A DNA stretch of 40,823 nucleotides from Pseudoalteromonas sp. 3D05 (lineage in GTDB: Bacteria; Pseudomonadota; Gammaproteobacteria; Enterobacterales; Alteromonadaceae): positions 52,299 to 93,121 of the forward strand of contig NZ_PDUS01000008.1 in assembly GCF_002723455.1 (NCBI RefSeq), read 5' to 3'. Positions within the stretch are counted from its first letter, which is position 1; every line of letters starts with the position of its first letter. A program made the translations under genes and the position numbers. Shown piece by piece: positions 17,132-24,663 of this stretch. Below the pieces are notes generated by a model. That model was not told the DNA's origin. It worked only from the letters and a program-made list of their open reading frames with translations, and ran no database searches.

Positions 17132-18058
17132 TTAAATTAAGCCTGTATCGCCAACTTCAGTGGGCAGTTGCGTTAGTAACCACTCTCTAAACAGCTTAAC
17201 ACTTGCTGGCACACGGCTACCATTATTAGGCTCAAGCATTGAAAACTTAGAGTTTGTTGCTAGCACATGTTCAGTTGGGCGTATTAACACACCGCTTTGT
17301 AAATATTCATCTACAAGTGATCCCCACGCAAGAGCAATGCCTTGGCCATTAATACACGCCTGTAAGAGCATTGGGTAGTTATTTATATTGACTCGATTTT
17401 TTGGTTCAATAAATTCAAGCTCAACACCTTTAAACCATTCCTCCCAATTCACCCAGCCCATTTGCATCTCATCTAGGTTCAAAATGGTTTTTGAAAATAT
17501 CTCGTCTGCTACTATTGGGTTGCCAATTTTACTTAAATAACCAGGGCTACAAACAGGAAATACTTCTTCGCTGAATAAGGGAGTAACATTTATATCTAGA
17601 GGAGGCGTTCGACAGTAAAAAAGACCTATATCACATTCCAATTTTGTTAAGTCGAATATATTGTCAGAAGCAAGGATCCGCAAATCTATATCATCATGTA
17701 AGTTTTGAAACTCCGCTACTTTGGGTAGTAACCATAACGAAGCCATTGCATTTGTGGTCGCAACCGTTATTTTTTTATCACCTTGCCATTTTTTAACCTG
17801 CCCTGTTATGTCAGCTATATCTAACAAAGAACGATTTACTGTTTGGTAATATTGTAGCCCTGCTGGAGTTAAATGAATACTTCGGCTTGCTCTTGTGAAC
17901 AAGGTCTTTCCTAAGTAATCCTCTAGTTGGCGAATTTGTCGGCTAATCGCCCCTTGAGTAACATTGAGCTCTTGTGCCGCTAAAGTAAAACTAAGGTGAC
18001 GAGCTGACGCTTCAAATGCAACCAAACTATTCAACGGCGGTAACGGGTTTATTTTCAT
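17132..18058 (-). CDS. LysR-family regulator (GcvA-like)
   Basis: A 308-residue LysR-type regulator. The N-terminal winged helix-turn-helix reads LNSLVAFEASARHLSFTLAA then ELNVTQGAISRQIRQLE (up to about residue 47), with the DLG-type FTRASRSIHLTPAG wing. This is close to GcvA/AmpR-type members. The effector domain follows from about residue 90. AGGA lies six bases before the ATG. It is located between the BCCT transporter and the porin and is probably the regulator of the catabolic locus, an inference from position. The effector would be the substrate or an early intermediate. Confidence 0.92.
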   Translation of the reverse strand: MKINPLPPLNSLVAFEASARHLSFTLAAQELNVTQGAISRQIRQLEDYLGKTLFTRASRSIHLTPAGLQYYQTVNRSLLDIADITGQVKKWQGDKKITVATTNAMASLWLLPKVAEFQNLHDDIDLRILASDNIFDLTKLECDIGLFYCRTPPLDINVTPLFSEEVFPVCSPGYLSKIGNPIVADEIFSKTILNLDEMQMGWVNWEEWFKGVELEFIEPKNRVNINNYPMLLQACINGQGIALAWGSLVDEYLQSGVLIRPTEHVLATNSKFSMLEPNNGSRVPASVKLFREWLLTQLPTEVGDTGLI

Positions 18059-18121
18059 TGTGCTTCCTACTTACTACAATTTACGGATCGTGGAAGGTGT
18101 GGTGGGCCATTCTTTAAACAA

Positions 18122-18137
18122 ATGCACAGGTGTGCAT
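18122..18137. promoter_or_regulatory. Palindrome upstream of the LysR gene
   Basis: ATGCAC and GTGCAT flank AGGT (18122-18137), a perfect 6-bp dyad 63 bp upstream of the LysR start codon. It is a possible autoregulatory operator; symmetry is the only evidence. Confidence 0.3.
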
Positions 18138-18206
18138 ACATGAACTTAAAATATCAATTAGTCATACAGAGCGCAAATGTATTAACTATACATTCACACT
18201 CTTATC

Positions 18207-19478
18207 TTAGAAGTAATAGCCAATATTAATGTTGAACCGTTGCTCTACATCGTCACTATCACCGGCAACAGAGCCTCCAATAAAAGGTTGATTCTTCGCG
18301 TTTACAAAATCAAAGTAAGTAAAAAGCCCGCCAGCAGCGACTGAAAATCCAGTCACATTCATCCAAGTATCTTCACTATTGTCTGACTTATCGTAAATAA
18401 TTCCGTAGTCATTATAAAATTGTAGCCCCGTAACTGGTCCCCAATCTACGGCTAAACTATATGCTATATTCGCATTGGTTGTTGTCGCTTGCGCTGCAAT
18501 ACTATCGTAAAAAGAGTAAGCACCAACGGCCATGCGATTTGCGTTTTCAATATCATAATCGTATTCGCCGTGCTGAAGCTGAAAATTCCAAGGGCCAATA
18601 TGGCTATTTAAGTGTAATGCCCAAGATTGATAATCACCAGCCCGATCAGTGCCATCGTGGAGTCCACCATTTAAAGCTGAAAACCCAATTTCTGTTTTAC
18701 CATTATTATGTTCAACGTGATAACCATAACGCATTGACAAGGTATTATACTCTGCAATTTCGTTAGTTGGCTCAGCATACACACCTTCATCAAGGGTTCT
18801 AAAGCCAACCACATCATATGAATAGCGGTCGCTGCGGTTATCAACGTAACCATCTATTCCTCCTTGCTCATCATTTTTAAAAAAGCCAATATCGAGTTGC
18901 CAGTTATCCGCGATTTTACGCTTTAGAACAACTCCTAAATCATGATCATCCTCTAACCCAATATAATAATTGGTACTAAAAAAATAACTATGTGAATTAT
19001 ATGGCCAATTGCCAAATGGAACTTGGGTGATGCCCGCTTGCACTTGCCATTTAGGGCTAAAATCATATGCAGCATAGGCATATTTAATTGCCGTCATATA
19101 GTCAAAAAAGCGAATTTCAGCATTGAGCTCTACATCGCCTACTTCTCCAGAAAAATTAAGCCTAAAAATATCAAAGTCAAAATCCCCCCCTCTATTTTTT
19201 GTGCCATCATCATATGAGACGTAACTATAATTAGTTCTTACAGCTCCCCCTATTTTTATACCTTCTGGTTTTGAGGCTTTAGTGTCATTTCGCTTTTCAA
19301 CGCGTTCTATGTGTTTACTTTGCAATGTCAATTTTGCTAGCTGTTTTTGTAATAACTCAATTTGCTCATTTAGATCGGCAAGTTGCTGATCTACGGTATC
19401 AAGAGCTGTGGTAGCTTGCGCTTGATGGGTAAATAAAAATACAGCGCTCGCTAATACCGACGGTTTTAAAAAAGTCAT
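18207..19478 (-). CDS. Outer-membrane porin with N-terminal coiled coil
   Basis: A 423-residue exported protein. The signal peptide is MTFLKPSVLASAVF... with cleavage after QAQA. Residues about 25-60 form a heptad-rich coiled coil (QQLADLNEQIELLQKQLAKL), as in trimeric porins of the phosphate- or carbohydrate-selective type. The remainder alternates amphipathic beta strands and ends in IGYYF, the C-terminal aromatic signature recognised by the BAM machinery. The frame is open for 18 more codons upstream, but the ATG at 19478 has AAGGA five bases before it and starts the signal peptide. It may pass the substrate of the adjacent catabolic pathway into the periplasm. Confidence 0.85.
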   Translation of the reverse strand: MTFLKPSVLASAVFLFTHQAQATTALDTVDQQLADLNEQIELLQKQLAKLTLQSKHIERVEKRNDTKASKPEGIKIGGAVRTNYSYVSYDDGTKNRGGDFDFDIFRLNFSGEVGDVELNAEIRFFDYMTAIKYAYAAYDFSPKWQVQAGITQVPFGNWPYNSHSYFFSTNYYIGLEDDHDLGVVLKRKIADNWQLDIGFFKNDEQGGIDGYVDNRSDRYSYDVVGFRTLDEGVYAEPTNEIAEYNTLSMRYGYHVEHNNGKTEIGFSALNGGLHDGTDRAGDYQSWALHLNSHIGPWNFQLQHGEYDYDIENANRMAVGAYSFYDSIAAQATTTNANIAYSLAVDWGPVTGLQFYNDYGIIYDKSDNSEDTWMNVTGFSVAAGGLFTYFDFVNAKNQPFIGGSVAGDSDDVEQRFNINIGYYF

Positions 19479-19787
19479 GAATGTCCTTGTTGTTGGTGTT
19501 GATATCGCGCATGGGCCTGATGAACAAAGCACAAATAATTGAAGCTCAAAAGCAACAACAGCTCTATTTATTGGCCATTAGCACCAACAGATATTGCTTA
19601 ACAAATTAATAACAAACAAACGACTTTTTCGAAGGGTGACGATGAGGAAAAGTAATAGAAGAGAATAGCTGAAAATATAAATAGAGAAGAAAGGCGGTGA
19701 CAGTACAGAAGGTAGTAAAATCAAAAAGCTACGTTAGAGTTAACTAACGTGGCTTTTTTAAGCATATTCATAAGCTAGGGTAAAACC
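19479..19787. other. Gene-free region between the porin gene and TPR copy B
   Basis: 309 bp that should hold the porin promoter and contains the terminator of TPR copy B. I see nothing else that I can support. Confidence 0.5.
19723..19758 (-). terminator. Terminator of TPR-like gene copy B
   Basis: AAAAAGCTACGTTAG (19723-19737) pairs with CTAACGTGGCTTTTT (19744-19758) with one T-G wobble and a six-base loop. The minus-strand stem runs into Ts. The stem sequence differs from those of copies A and C. Confidence 0.8.
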
Positions 19788-20195
19788 TTATAAAGAAAGG
19801 TCTTCTTTAGCACGCGTTAGGTTATGAGACACTAACGTGTTATCAGAGATTAGTGTCGCTTCGTATAAATCAGCTAAACCTGCTGTATCGTTTTTAGCCA
19901 TGATACGAGATACGCCACGGTTACTTAATGCAAAAGAAGTTAACTGACGTACTTTAAATTTTGGACCGTCGCTTTCTTTCAATAGTGCAATGGCTTGTGT
20001 ACAAATAGCCTCTGCTTGCGCGTAATTTTTTGACTTAACATTTGATACGCAGCTATTAAATGACGCTTCGAGTGGCTGTGAAGCAGTTGCTTGCTCAATA
20101 ACCATTAATTTATAGTCACTACCACCAGCCATAGCAGCTGCTGAACAAGTTAAAAGTGAGCCAAGTGCGATAGATTTGATAAGTGAAAATTTCAT
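19788..20195 (-). CDS. Secreted TPR-like small protein, copy B of three
   Basis: A 135-residue paralogue of the proteins at 8693-9100 and 23436-23843, with the same signal peptide (cleavage after residue 23), two cysteines and TPR-like helices. It is the most divergent copy: Ser at residue 55, Ala at 108 and a different C-terminus (ATLISDNTLVSHNLTRAKED). DNA upstream of codon 95 is almost invariant among the copies while the last 120 bases differ at many sites, including silent ones. It shares a longer upstream block with copy C (to about 20325) than with copy A. Role unknown. Confidence 0.85.
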   Translation of the reverse strand: MKFSLIKSIALGSLLTCSAAAMAGGSDYKLMVIEQATASQPLEASFNSCVSNVKSKNYAQAEAICTQAIALLKESDGPKFKVRQLTSFALSNRGVSRIMAKNDTAGLADLYEATLISDNTLVSHNLTRAKEDLSL

Positions 20196-20241
20196 GATTA
20201 CATTCCTATTAAGTTACGTCGTCTTTGTTGCCGACAACTAA

Positions 20242-20270
20242 ACTTTAAGCTGTTCACACTATTTCGACAA
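20242..20270 (-). promoter_or_regulatory. Promoter of TPR-like copy B
   Basis: TTGTCG (20270-20265) and TAAAGT (20247-20242) with 17 bp between them on the minus strand. The hexamers match copies A and C while part of the spacer is different. Confidence 0.55.
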
Positions 20271-20310
20271 ACGATAAAAACAAACCTAATAGATGAAGAA
20301 AATTAACTTA

Positions 20311-20324
20311 TAGACTTTAGTCTA
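20311..20324. repeat. TAGACT-TT-AGTCTA palindrome near the end of the B/C shared block
   Basis: TAGACTTTAGTCTA is a perfect dyad, repeated at 23959-23972 upstream of copy C and absent from copy A. Similarity between the B and C flanks stops one or two bases beyond it, so it marks the edge of the duplicated block. Confidence 0.6.
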
Positions 20325-20426
20325 ATGCTTGGCTAAATTTACTAGCTCATTTTAAATGATAAAAAATGGCGCAGAGTTAACTGCGCGCCATTATCTATAA
20401 ACTAAATTTACTAGGTTTCTCCGTTT

Positions 20427-22706
20427 TCAGTTGCCTAATACGAATACATTATCAGTGTCATTCAAATTCAGTACACCAATACAGCTATTATTTTCATCAG
20501 CCACCATCATTCGATCGCCCGCCGCCCAAAAAGTCTCAGTATAAATTTCACCCTCAGCCAAAGTAGCATAAGCATTATTAAGTGCCGGCTCCCCTGAATT
20601 ATTATTAATCCAATAAAGCTTTACAGGTTCACTCATAGTATTTACAACTTGTAGATTAGGTGCGTTATCGGATGTTCTCTCATATGGCTCAACTAAATCA
20701 CAGCTTTGCATCACTGCTGTTGCTTCTGGAATTTCAGCTGGTGGAGCTTCATCTAATGCATTCACAACCATTTCTTCTGTAACTGTAAATTCATTATTTT
20801 TATCGTTCAACAACGCAACACCTAAACAATTATCAGCGCCATCGGTTAGCATAATACGATGACCTATATGCCAATCATCTGCGGTATAACTCTCATCTTG
20901 ACCTAAGGTTACATAGGGGTTTCCTCCTTTGTCACCGGTGTTTCTATTAAGCCAATAAACTTTAATTAGTTTCTCTGTTGGGTTAGTAATATTTAAATCA
21001 AGCGCAGGCTTAATCGAGTTATAATACGTTTCAGCTAGACTACATGTACCTAGTGTTCCTTTTTTAGGCCAATGTGGCAAGTAGGGTTCTGTTGCAGTCA
21101 CTAATTCCTGCTGCTCAGGTGTGGTGACTGAGCAGTCATCCCCTGCGCAGGCACTAAAATAAAGATCCATAATATCTGAGCCTACAAAATCCGATGCAAC
21201 AGCTATATAATACTTACCTGATTCAGGTGTACTTACCGTGCAACTTTCTGTATTAGTATTCTCTGTTATAGACGTACACGTAAACTCAGTATCAATTGCA
21301 GGATGAAGAGCTGTCCCTTTTTTAACCCATAAGTCTACATTTCCTGAACCGCCCTGAGTTGCAAAAGTGATTGAAGGCAAGCCTGCGGGCACATCGACAG
21401 AATAAAGCCACCCACCTCGGCCATTGATTTGCTTGTAGTCACCAAGAGTAAGAACCTCAACACTTTCTTTATATTGATCAACTAAGGTTGTTGATAACCA
21501 CGTTGTAAACTCAGCTTGATTGTCTGTAGCTATATTGTCCAATAACAGTTCAAAGTCTTCCCATTCACCGGCACGCATATAAACAAGCATTTGATAAACG
21601 AGTTCAGAATGGTTTTCTATTAGAAACGAAACGGCTAACTGCCCCCACGAATATGCATTTGCGTTACCAGAAAAGATATCAGCTAATGAAGCAGCTTCAC
21701 CATCATGTGCGGTAGATACACGCGTGTAGTATAACTCATTAAACGTACCAAGGTACTCAGCAAGCCCTTCTGTCCACCAGTTTACACTGCTCTTATAAGC
21801 GCCTTCTTTATTGTATCGACCATCTAATGCATGAACATATTCATGAGCTAGAGAACGAATAACTGAACGCCCATCACTCCACTCTATTGCATCAAAAGTC
21901 CAAATATCTGAACTATGCCACCACTGGGTAGGAGAAGTCTCAAAATAAATGCCACTGGTATTATTTGTATTTACAAGATGTTCAGCCCAGGCTGCATGAT
22001 TAGATAGACTCGAGAAAATATGAATATTCGTGATCTCATTTAAATCATTCGAAACTGCCTGTTGAAACTCCGGCGTGATCCCTGAGTGCAGGGTTTCATC
22101 AAATAATCTTTTCGTCTGGGTGATCACTGCACACGCTTCTTCAAGTTCAGCGTTTGACATTGCTTGCGCACGGATCCTAACAGGTTCTTCACACATCATA
22201 TTTGCGCTGAATAAACCTGTGGTAGCAAACATTGAAGCATCAACTGCATCTCCGCCTTCATATGCGTCTATATAAATATGGTATCTACCAGCCTTAGGCT
22301 TATCAATAATGCACGTTTCATTATTATTGCTTCCTTTATAAGATACACAATCAAAAACCCCCTCAGCGCCTGCACTTGCCTCCTCCTCAAATTTTACATA
22401 CAAATCTGGATCACCAAGCTCTTTGTTTTCTACCCCAGGAAACAAGCTAATAACCAGTGTTTCAGCCTCTTGTGATAAATCAATGTAAAACGACTGACCT
22501 TCTCCATCCACAGTATTAATATTGGTTTTAACCACATCAAGCGCTAAAGCAAGCTCTTGTGAACTGGTATAATCAACCTCAGGTTCAGTTGGCGTAGTAA
22601 CAACTGGTGGAGTTGGATCTGGTAAAGTGTTTGTAGAATCACTGTCACCACAGCCAGAAAGTGCACACAGTATTGCACTGGTTAAAGTCAATCTTCTAAA
22701 AAACAT
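20427..22706 (-). CDS. M9-type (collagenase-like) zinc metalloprotease lipoprotein with PPC and VHL-beta-like domains
   Basis: A 759-residue surface or secreted lipoprotein. The lipobox LSGC places the modified Cys at residue 19, followed by a Thr/Pro-rich linker. A PPC-type domain covers about 50-165; the catalytic domain about 175-420 has HEYVHALDGRY (zinc ligands His288 and His292) and the third-ligand Glu in WWTEGLAEYLG (Glu313 or Glu317), as in Vibrio collagenases. A second PPC domain covers about 425-525. Two C-terminal repeats (about 555-642 and 669-757) share N-x7-KVYW/KLYW, a Leu-x5-Y turn and C(L/I)GV, like bacterial VHL-beta domains. The M9 N-terminal activator domain is missing, so the substrate may not be collagen. 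AAGGA precedes the ATG. Confidence 0.87.
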   Translation of the reverse strand: MFFRRLTLTSAILCALSGCGDSDSTNTLPDPTPPVVTTPTEPEVDYTSSQELALALDVVKTNINTVDGEGQSFYIDLSQEAETLVISLFPGVENKELGDPDLYVKFEEEASAGAEGVFDCVSYKGSNNNETCIIDKPKAGRYHIYIDAYEGGDAVDASMFATTGLFSANMMCEEPVRIRAQAMSNAELEEACAVITQTKRLFDETLHSGITPEFQQAVSNDLNEITNIHIFSSLSNHAAWAEHLVNTNNTSGIYFETSPTQWWHSSDIWTFDAIEWSDGRSVIRSLAHEYVHALDGRYNKEGAYKSSVNWWTEGLAEYLGTFNELYYTRVSTAHDGEAASLADIFSGNANAYSWGQLAVSFLIENHSELVYQMLVYMRAGEWEDFELLLDNIATDNQAEFTTWLSTTLVDQYKESVEVLTLGDYKQINGRGGWLYSVDVPAGLPSITFATQGGSGNVDLWVKKGTALHPAIDTEFTCTSITENTNTESCTVSTPESGKYYIAVASDFVGSDIMDLYFSACAGDDCSVTTPEQQELVTATEPYLPHWPKKGTLGTCSLAETYYNSIKPALDLNITNPTEKLIKVYWLNRNTGDKGGNPYVTLGQDESYTADDWHIGHRIMLTDGADNCLGVALLNDKNNEFTVTEEMVVNALDEAPPAEIPEATAVMQSCDLVEPYERTSDNAPNLQVVNTMSEPVKLYWINNNSGEPALNNAYATLAEGEIYTETFWAAGDRMMVADENNSCIGVLNLNDTDNVFVLGN

Positions 22707-23435
22707 TTGAGTTTTCCTTTTATTATTTTATTTAATCTTCAATTTAACTGTTGATGGCGATAATATTTAATTGCAAGAGAAACAACCAAATCTATCTATT
22801 TATAAATTTATTTTTTTATCAATAAGTTAACGTAAACCTCACTGACTTCCCTTCAGGTCATCCGCACACGAGTTGTTGATAGCCAAAGATATATAGCCGT
22901 ACTTGTTAACCGGTTTATCAATTTCGAACATAGACAAAGAACCCAACAAACCCACATATCAAGTCCAACAAAGTATATGTAACACAGATTTTTGCATAAT
23001 GTAAATTGTATACAGTATATTTTACCAAATTAAAATCAACAATGCCTTAACGAAACAACCGATAGCTGAGGTTTAATTCTCATGTTTTTTAGTGTGCTTT
23101 TTAACAAATGGTGAAAATTTGATGGATTCAAAGAATGTAAATTGAACTAACTTGAACTTTAATTAATAGACTAAAAAAATAATAGATGTTGTATTAATCG
23201 TTAGAGCAAGCGTTTCCGGGGATAACAAGACGAATTTATGTATCAATTGCAGCCCTAATGCAAATATGTATATGAAGCGCAGTTAGGCATTAAAGAAATC
23301 ACCTGGCGATAGATTTCTTTTCAATAGGTACTGGTTAGTTATAACTAAACCTAATCAGTTAGTGAGGGACTTAAAAGTAAAAACCACGTAGTTAGGCAGC
23401 GTGGTTTTTAATTCAAAGGGCTGAAAAGTAATCTG
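22707..23435. other. Large gene-free region between the M9 protease and TPR copy C
   Basis: 729 AT-rich bases with no supportable gene on either strand. It should hold the protease promoter. A hairpin of AAAGAAATC (23292-23300) with GATTTCTTT (23312-23320) over an 11-base loop is terminator-like, and an imperfect dyad around GGTTAGTTATAACTAAACC lies at about 23332-23350. The TPR copy C terminator closes it. Confidence 0.5.
23379..23409 (-). terminator. Terminator of TPR-like gene copy C
   Basis: AAAAACCACG (23379-23388) pairs with CGTGGTTTTT (23400-23409) across an 11-base loop; on the minus strand the T-run follows. The stem core is like that of copy A. Confidence 0.8.
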
Positions 23436-23843
23436 TTATAAAGAAAGGTTTTCTTTAGCACGTGTTAGGTTGTGTGAAACCATTTCGCTGTTCGAGATTT
23501 GGGCTGCTTCATATAAGTCAGACAAACCAGCAGTATCGTTTTTAGCCATGATACGAGATACGCCACGGTTACTTAATGCAAAAGAAGTTAACTGACGTAC
23601 TTTAAATTTTGGACCGTCGCTTTCTTTCAATAGTGCAATGGCTTGTGTACAAATAGCCTCTGCTTGCGCGTAATTTTTTAACTTAACATTTGATACGCAG
23701 CTATTAAATGACGCTTCGAGTGGCTGTGAAGCCGTTGCTTGCTCAATAACCATTAATTTATAGTCACTACCACCAGCCATAGCAGCTGCTGAACAAGTTA
23801 AAAGTGAGCCAAGTGCGATAGATTTGATAAGTGAAAATTTCAT
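23436..23843 (-). CDS. Secreted TPR-like small protein, copy C of three
   Basis: A 135-residue paralogue very close to copy A: the protein differs from A only at residues 120-121 (Glu-Met instead of Lys-Leu) and 127 (Thr instead of Asn). Yet its DNA has many silent differences from A in the last third, and in the stretch just before codon 95 it matches copy B instead. The signal peptide, cysteines 49 and 65, ribosome-binding site and promoter are conserved. Together with copy B it forms a direct repeat around the M9 protease gene. Function unknown. Confidence 0.85.
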   Translation of the reverse strand: MKFSLIKSIALGSLLTCSAAAMAGGSDYKLMVIEQATASQPLEASFNSCVSNVKLKNYAQAEAICTQAIALLKESDGPKFKVRQLTSFALSNRGVSRIMAKNDTAGLSDLYEAAQISNSEMVSHNLTRAKENLSL

Positions 23844-24347
23844 GATTACATTCCTATTAAGTTACGTCGTCTTTGTTGCCGACAACTGAACTTTAAGCTG
23901 TTAATGCAATTGCGACAAACGATAAAAACAAACCTAATAGATGAAGAAAATTAACTTATAGACTTTAGTCTAACCCAAAGAGGTGATCTCAGAGCAGCCT
24001 ATGCTAAAAATACGCGTTTAAATGGTTAACCAATCATAGAGGTTGAAGTCTTCAAGCTATAAAATTTCTGTTTATGAAGGACTTATTTTAAGGCAGATAT
24101 TTTTATATAAATGCTAGAATTTAACTATCAAACACTACTTACTTTGAAAAACAATCCAGAAAAATAGCTTTTCACTTAGTTGCTCTTATCGATGTTTTTT
24201 AAATATCTACTGTAAAAGTAAGAAAAAGCAAAGTTGTGGTAAAGCCACTATAAACTGCCCTACCCATATGCCATAATCTAAATAGTTCATAAATTTAGTA
24301 ACTTGGCGGTATTTCAACCGTTGCAAGCTAACTTAAAGGGTTTTTAA
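23844..24347. other. Gene-free region left of the accessory island
   Basis: 504 bp. The first 130 bp are the duplicated upstream block of TPR copy C, including the TAGACT palindrome at 23959-23972. A small dyad (TTGAAG-T-CTTCAA, 24043-24055) follows. From 24248 the DNA is the left copy of the sbcB promoter repeat. I see no gene. Confidence 0.55.
23890..23918 (-). promoter_or_regulatory. Promoter of TPR-like copy C
   Basis: TTGTCG (23918-23913) and TAAAGT (23895-23890) are 17 bp apart on the minus strand, the same as in copy A including the spacer. Confidence 0.55.
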
Positions 24348-24367
24348 ATGGCTTATCAAGAGCAAAA
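24248..24367 (+). repeat. Left copy of the 120-bp sbcB 5'-end direct repeat (attL-like)
   Basis: Aligns without gaps to 28530-28649 with about nine mismatches by eye, eight of them in the first 55 bases. The last 44 bases, which include the Shine-Dalgarno AAAGGG, the ATG and the first codons of exonuclease I, are identical. The repeat therefore contains the promoter, leader and first seven codons of sbcB. Confidence 0.9.
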
Positions 24368-24629
24368 ATGTTACTTATCGCCTTCTGAGTGTGGGACTAA
24401 ATTCCGTGAAGGTGATTTGATTTTTGTAGACCCTGAAGCCGAATGCATCCACGGTTCGTACGTAGTAGCCCGCCTAGACGACAACCAAGCCACTTTTAAA
24501 CAGCTCATTATCGAAGGTGGCCACAAATTCCTAAAAGCCGCCAACCCCAACTGGCCAAAGCAACTAATCCCAATGAATGGAAATTGTACATTGGTTGGAA
24601 AAGTTATATTTACTGGTAAGTCGCTTTAA
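24348..24629 (+). pseudogene. S24/LexA-like repressor C-terminal fragment fused to the exonuclease I start
   Basis: A 93-residue frame. Its first six codons (MAYQEQ) plus the shared lysine-like junction come from the sbcB 5' repeat; the rest is the C-terminal peptidase domain of an S24 phage-type repressor: FREGDLIFVDPEAE, HGSYVVARLDD, the Lys region TFKQLIIEGG and a C-terminal LVGKVIFTGKSL. The N-terminal helix-turn-helix is absent. At the place where the catalytic Ser-Met pair should be, the sequence reads Cys-Tyr (KCYLSPS), so self-cleavage is probably lost. It keeps the sbcB ribosome-binding site and could still be translated. It is likely the relic of a prophage or element repressor cut at the integration junction. 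Confidence 0.75.
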
Positions 24630-24663
24630 CACGATTAATAACAATAAAATTAAAGGACTAATT

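Noticed and set aside
8693..23843. Assembly duplication as the cause of the three TPR copies
   Set aside because: The copies differ in their 3' thirds, terminators and outer flanks, so they are genuine paralogues.
24577..24663. Upstream start for the island coiled-coil gene
   Set aside because: It would overlap the S24 fragment and lacks a ribosome-binding site; AAAGGA fits the ATG at 24664.
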